Of a DNA stretch of 64,000 nt, positions 61,829-64,000 are shown in pieces. Location: positions 1 through 64,000 of the forward strand of contig BBDR01000017.1 in the NCBI GenBank assembly GCA_001312405.1, read 5' to 3'. A program made the position numbers and the translations under genes. This stretch comes from Clostridium sp. NkU-1 (GTDB lineage: Bacteria > Bacillota_A > Clostridia > Lachnospirales > Lachnospiraceae). Below the pieces are notes generated by a model, which made no database searches, was not told the origin of the DNA, and was given only the letters and a program-made list of their open reading frames with translations. Every line of letters starts with the position of its first letter. Positions within the stretch are counted from its first letter, which is position 1.

Positions 61829-62669
61829 ATGACATCTCAGGAAAAAAAGACAGGCGGTATGTGATAAATATGCAACTATTATAGGCCGCAACATTTATAG
61901 TCTGGATCTGCGGGATTACTGTTTTAAAAAAATATATTAACAACAAATATTACAGCGACTGCAGCAGTTCTATTTGTTATTCCTATAAAGAAGCCGGCTA
62001 TGGTTTTGGCATCCTGACTACGGCTGGAATTTACCAGTCCAGTGCTCTTACTGTGGTAGATGTGAATATAACAAATGGCATTCCGGATATCTCCAGGCTG
62101 CGAAAGGGGGACATGCTGGAATTCGCTGGCACGGATGCCGAGAGGCCGCTGAAAATCGGCCACGTTGAAATGTACTATGGAAATAATATTTTATGCGGTC
62201 ATGGCAGCGGCACCCCGTCCTTTAAGGATCTTAAGGGCTATTGCACCAGCCGGTACAATTCCTGGGCTCCCGGGGGCTGGCGTGAAGGTCTTGTATGCGT
62301 CCGAAGATACATTCAGGACGATGGTGAGACAGAGACGGAAGCTGTCAGGTTATCAGGCTGGAAGAGGGAAGCTGAGGGATGGCACTTTTACCTTGGAAAT
62401 TCGGGAGAGTGGTAAGGAATTCCTGGTATCAGGATAGCGATGGGAAGTGGTACTGGTTCAATGCAGACGGTGTCATGGTTTCAAATATCTGGTACCAGTA
62501 CAGAGGTGACTGGTACTATCTGAAAGCAGACGGAGCCATGGTCAAGGGCCGGCAGGATATTGACGGCAAATGGTATTATCTGAATCGGGGCGGCAGGATA
62601 GCAACAGAACCGGTGAAGCTGACCCCGGATGAAAACGGGGCGCTGCAGTATCCGGGTATGGCAGTGTAA
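61829..62669 (+). CDS. NlpC/P60-like amidase with cell-wall-binding repeats (frame breaks)
   Basis: About 279 aa. ATG 61829 after AAAGGTGAG. The catalytic Cys lies in YYSDCSSSICYSYKEAGYG and the His in IGHVEMYYGNNILCGHGSG; together they indicate a papain-like NlpC/P60 or CHAP-like peptidase. Aromatic wall-binding repeats follow (DSDGKWYWFNADGVMVSNIW, RGDWYYLKADGAMVKG). Breaks: A7 runs at 61843-61849 and 61925-61931, and a missing G near 62413. No signal peptide is visible, which is odd for a wall enzyme; it could be released on lysis. Confidence 0.8.
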
Positions 62670-62719
62670 GAAAAGAAGGCGGGCGCCAGTATTTGTGTAC
62701 TGACCCGCCTTCTTTTCTT
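62668..62719. terminator. Long bidirectional terminator
   Basis: A 16-bp perfect stem AAGAAAAGAAGGCGGG/CCCGCCTTCTTTTCTT with a 20-nt loop, overlapping the stop codon of the NlpC/P60 gene. Confidence 0.85.
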
Positions 62720-62906
62720 ACACTGCCATAATACTGAGAATTTATGTAAACAATATGGATTATCATATGATCTTTATTGGAAATAATTAAAAAAGTCCAG
62801 GAAGGAAAATAAACGGCAAACTTGCGTTCCCGGCACCATGTATGATACAATCGTTCAGGTGATGCATGTTTTCATTAAGATGAATTTATTTGGAGGAATT
62901 TTAAGT

Positions 62907-63546
62907 ATGAGGTTACGTCATATACCAGGCTCGGAAGAAGAAATCGCGGGCAGTCCATATGTTGTCCAGACTCCTTTTGAGAAAAAAGGCTGCTGGAAGG
63001 AAGTGTTTGGCAATGAAAATCCCATAGAGATAGAAGTTGGCATGGGAAAAGGCCGTTTTATCATGGAACTGGCTGCTATTCATCCGGAAATAAATTATGT
63101 TGGTATTGAGAGGTATCCCAGCGTTCTTTTGAGAGGCCTGCAGAAAAGGGCCCAGATGGAACTTGATAATATATTTTTTTATGTGCGTGGATGCAAAAAA
63201 CCTGGCAGATATATTTGCACCGGGGGAGGTTCAGAAGGTTTACTTAAACTTTTCTGATCCATGGCCAAAGGACCGCCATGCAAAGCGCAGGCTCACGTCA
63301 GAGGATTTTATGGCGGTTTATGACCAGATTTTAAAGTCTGACGGAACTGTGGAGTTTAAAACCGACAACAGGGGCCTGTTTGACTATTCCCTGGAAGCCA
63401 TTCCCAAAGCCGGATGGCAGATTAAGGAATTCACCTATGACCTTCACCACAGTGAGATGGGAGAGGGAAATGTGATGACAGAGTATGAAGAGAAATTTTC
63501 CTCTAAGGGGAATCCGATTTATAAATTGATTGCAGGAAGAAAATGA
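62907..63546 (+). CDS. trmB: tRNA (guanine-N7)-methyltransferase (frame break)
   Basis: About 213 aa. ATG 62907 follows GGAGG. Methylates G46 of tRNA using SAM. IEIEVGMGKGRFIMELA is the SAM-binding motif, NYVGIERYPSVL the second strand, and LNFSDPWPKDRHAKRRL the TrmB signature. The T7 run at 63174-63180 breaks the frame; with T6 it reads NIFFMCVDAKNLADIFAPGE. Confidence 0.92.
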
Positions 63547-63556
63547 TATTTTTTTA

Positions 63557-63596
63557 AATCCGGCATTCGGTTTCAATAACCGTGATGCCGGTTTTG
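63557..63596 (+). terminator. Terminator after trmB
   Basis: Nested stem CCGGCAT..CGGTT/AACCG..ATGCCGG followed by TTTT, starting 11 bp after the trmB stop. Confidence 0.85.
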
Positions 63597-63634
63597 CATA
63601 TAATAAAGCAAAAGCAGATGCAGGAGCGGCAGTT

Positions 63635-63775
63635 ATGGGAATGAAAGACAAGGTCACAAGCAAGCTTCTTCAGGCTACCAGCGATAAGACCGAATTAAAT
63701 AAGAAAATGCTGGCTTGGAACAAATCTTTTGTAGAAGTGAACAAAACACTAGGTGAAAATGTACAAAAAAAATAA
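63635..63775 (+). CDS. Small hypothetical protein
   Basis: 46 aa: ATG 63635 follows AGGAGCGG. Lys-rich and probably helical (SKLLQATSDKTELNKKMLAW). The frame is open further upstream into the trmB terminator, but the SD and ATG support this start. No family recognised. Confidence 0.5.
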   Translation: MGMKDKVTSKLLQATSDKTELNKKMLAWNKSFVEVNKTLGENVQKK

Positions 63776-63825
63776 GAAAAATAAATAAATTCGAAAAAGT
63801 TGTAAATTATTTGTAAAAAAAGGTG

Positions 63826-63854
63826 TTGACTTTTGTTGGATACGGTTATATAAT
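63826..63854 (+). promoter_or_regulatory. Sigma-A promoter of tRNA-Lys
   Basis: TTGACT (63826-63831), 17-nt spacer, TATAAT (63849-63854); 50 bp before the mature tRNA 5' end. Confidence 0.9.
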
Positions 63855-63904
63855 TACACACGTGCTCGAGACGAGAGCACAGTGAAAGAAAAAACAAAAG
63901 ACAT

Positions 63905-63977
63905 GCGCCTTTAGCTCAGTTGGTAGAGCAGTAGACTCTTAATCTATTTGTCCAGGGTTCGAGTCCCTGAAGGCGCA
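63905..63977 (+). tRNA. tRNA-Lys (anticodon CUU)
   Basis: 73-nt cloverleaf. Acceptor stem GCGCCTT/AAGGCGC with discriminator A; D-arm AGCTCAGTTGGTAGAGC; anticodon loop CTCTTAA with anticodon CTT; T-arm CAGGGTTCGAGTCCCTG. CCA is not encoded. Confidence 0.95.
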
Positions 63978-64000
63978 CTCAAAAGTTCCGGTTTTGCAGA

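Noticed and set aside
1..64000. CRISPR array, prophage or insertion sequence
   Set aside because: No regularly spaced repeats, cas genes, transposase or phage structural genes were seen on either strand.

Overview
The window looks like chromosomal DNA of an anaerobic Firmicute, most likely a Lachnospiraceae / Clostridium-type species (for example the Lacrimispora/Hungatella area; genus inferred, not proven). The reasons are moderate GC with strong GGAGG ribosome-binding sites, AraC-type (YesN) response regulators with YesM-type kinases, several carbohydrate ABC importers, a GH36 alpha-galactosidase, proteins with aromatic cell-wall-binding repeats, and a complete V/A-type ATPase operon instead of F-type genes. 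No phage genes, transposases or CRISPR arrays were seen.

Layout: 1-686 end of an ABC exporter. 782-7455 a YesMN two-component system with an 'iron-type' ABC importer. 7737-18644 one long minus-strand operon: NDH-2 fused to a DoxX-like membrane domain, polyprenyl synthase, a PplA-like two-repeat lipoprotein, ApbE/FmnB, UbiD, UbiA, UbiX and a NitT/TauT-type ABC importer, with an EetA-like (NusG domain II) gene divergent at 18961. This has the parts list of a flavin-based extracellular electron transfer (EET) locus, plus its own quinone head-group decarboxylation genes and an importer; it is the most interesting part of the window. 19452-21535 an AAA ATPase/Toprim gene pair that resembles two-gene defence modules. 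21569-28266 a flavin-barrel protein, a hydrolase, a chemoreceptor and a sugar ABC importer. 28713-36969 cell-wall-binding protein, MBL-fold lipoprotein, exonuclease, KdpDE-like two-component system, DacF carboxypeptidase and membrane proteins. 37246-39358 citrate synthase and a LUD protein. 39420-48101 an alpha-galactoside utilisation locus (YesMN regulators, ABC importer, GH36). 48279-49675 an ECF sigma factor with its membrane regulator. 49884-58384 the V/A-ATPase operon. 58614-63977 an SH3 protein, a decayed gene, a duplicated 150-bp element, a flavin-barrel protein, an NlpC/P60 protein, TrmB and tRNA-Lys.

How the parts could work together: NDH-2 would oxidise NADH and reduce a (demethyl)menaquinone-like quinone assembled by the prenyl synthase, UbiA and UbiD/UbiX. 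Electrons would then pass outward, perhaps through the EetA-like protein, to the surface lipoprotein flavinylated by ApbE. The ABC importer at the 3' end may bring in an aromatic precursor.

Quality caveat: roughly half of the genes carry single-base frame breaks, most often in 6-8 nt A/T or short G/C runs, and adding or removing one base restores an otherwise conserved protein. I treat these as probable sequencing errors and give whole-gene coordinates that span the breaks.
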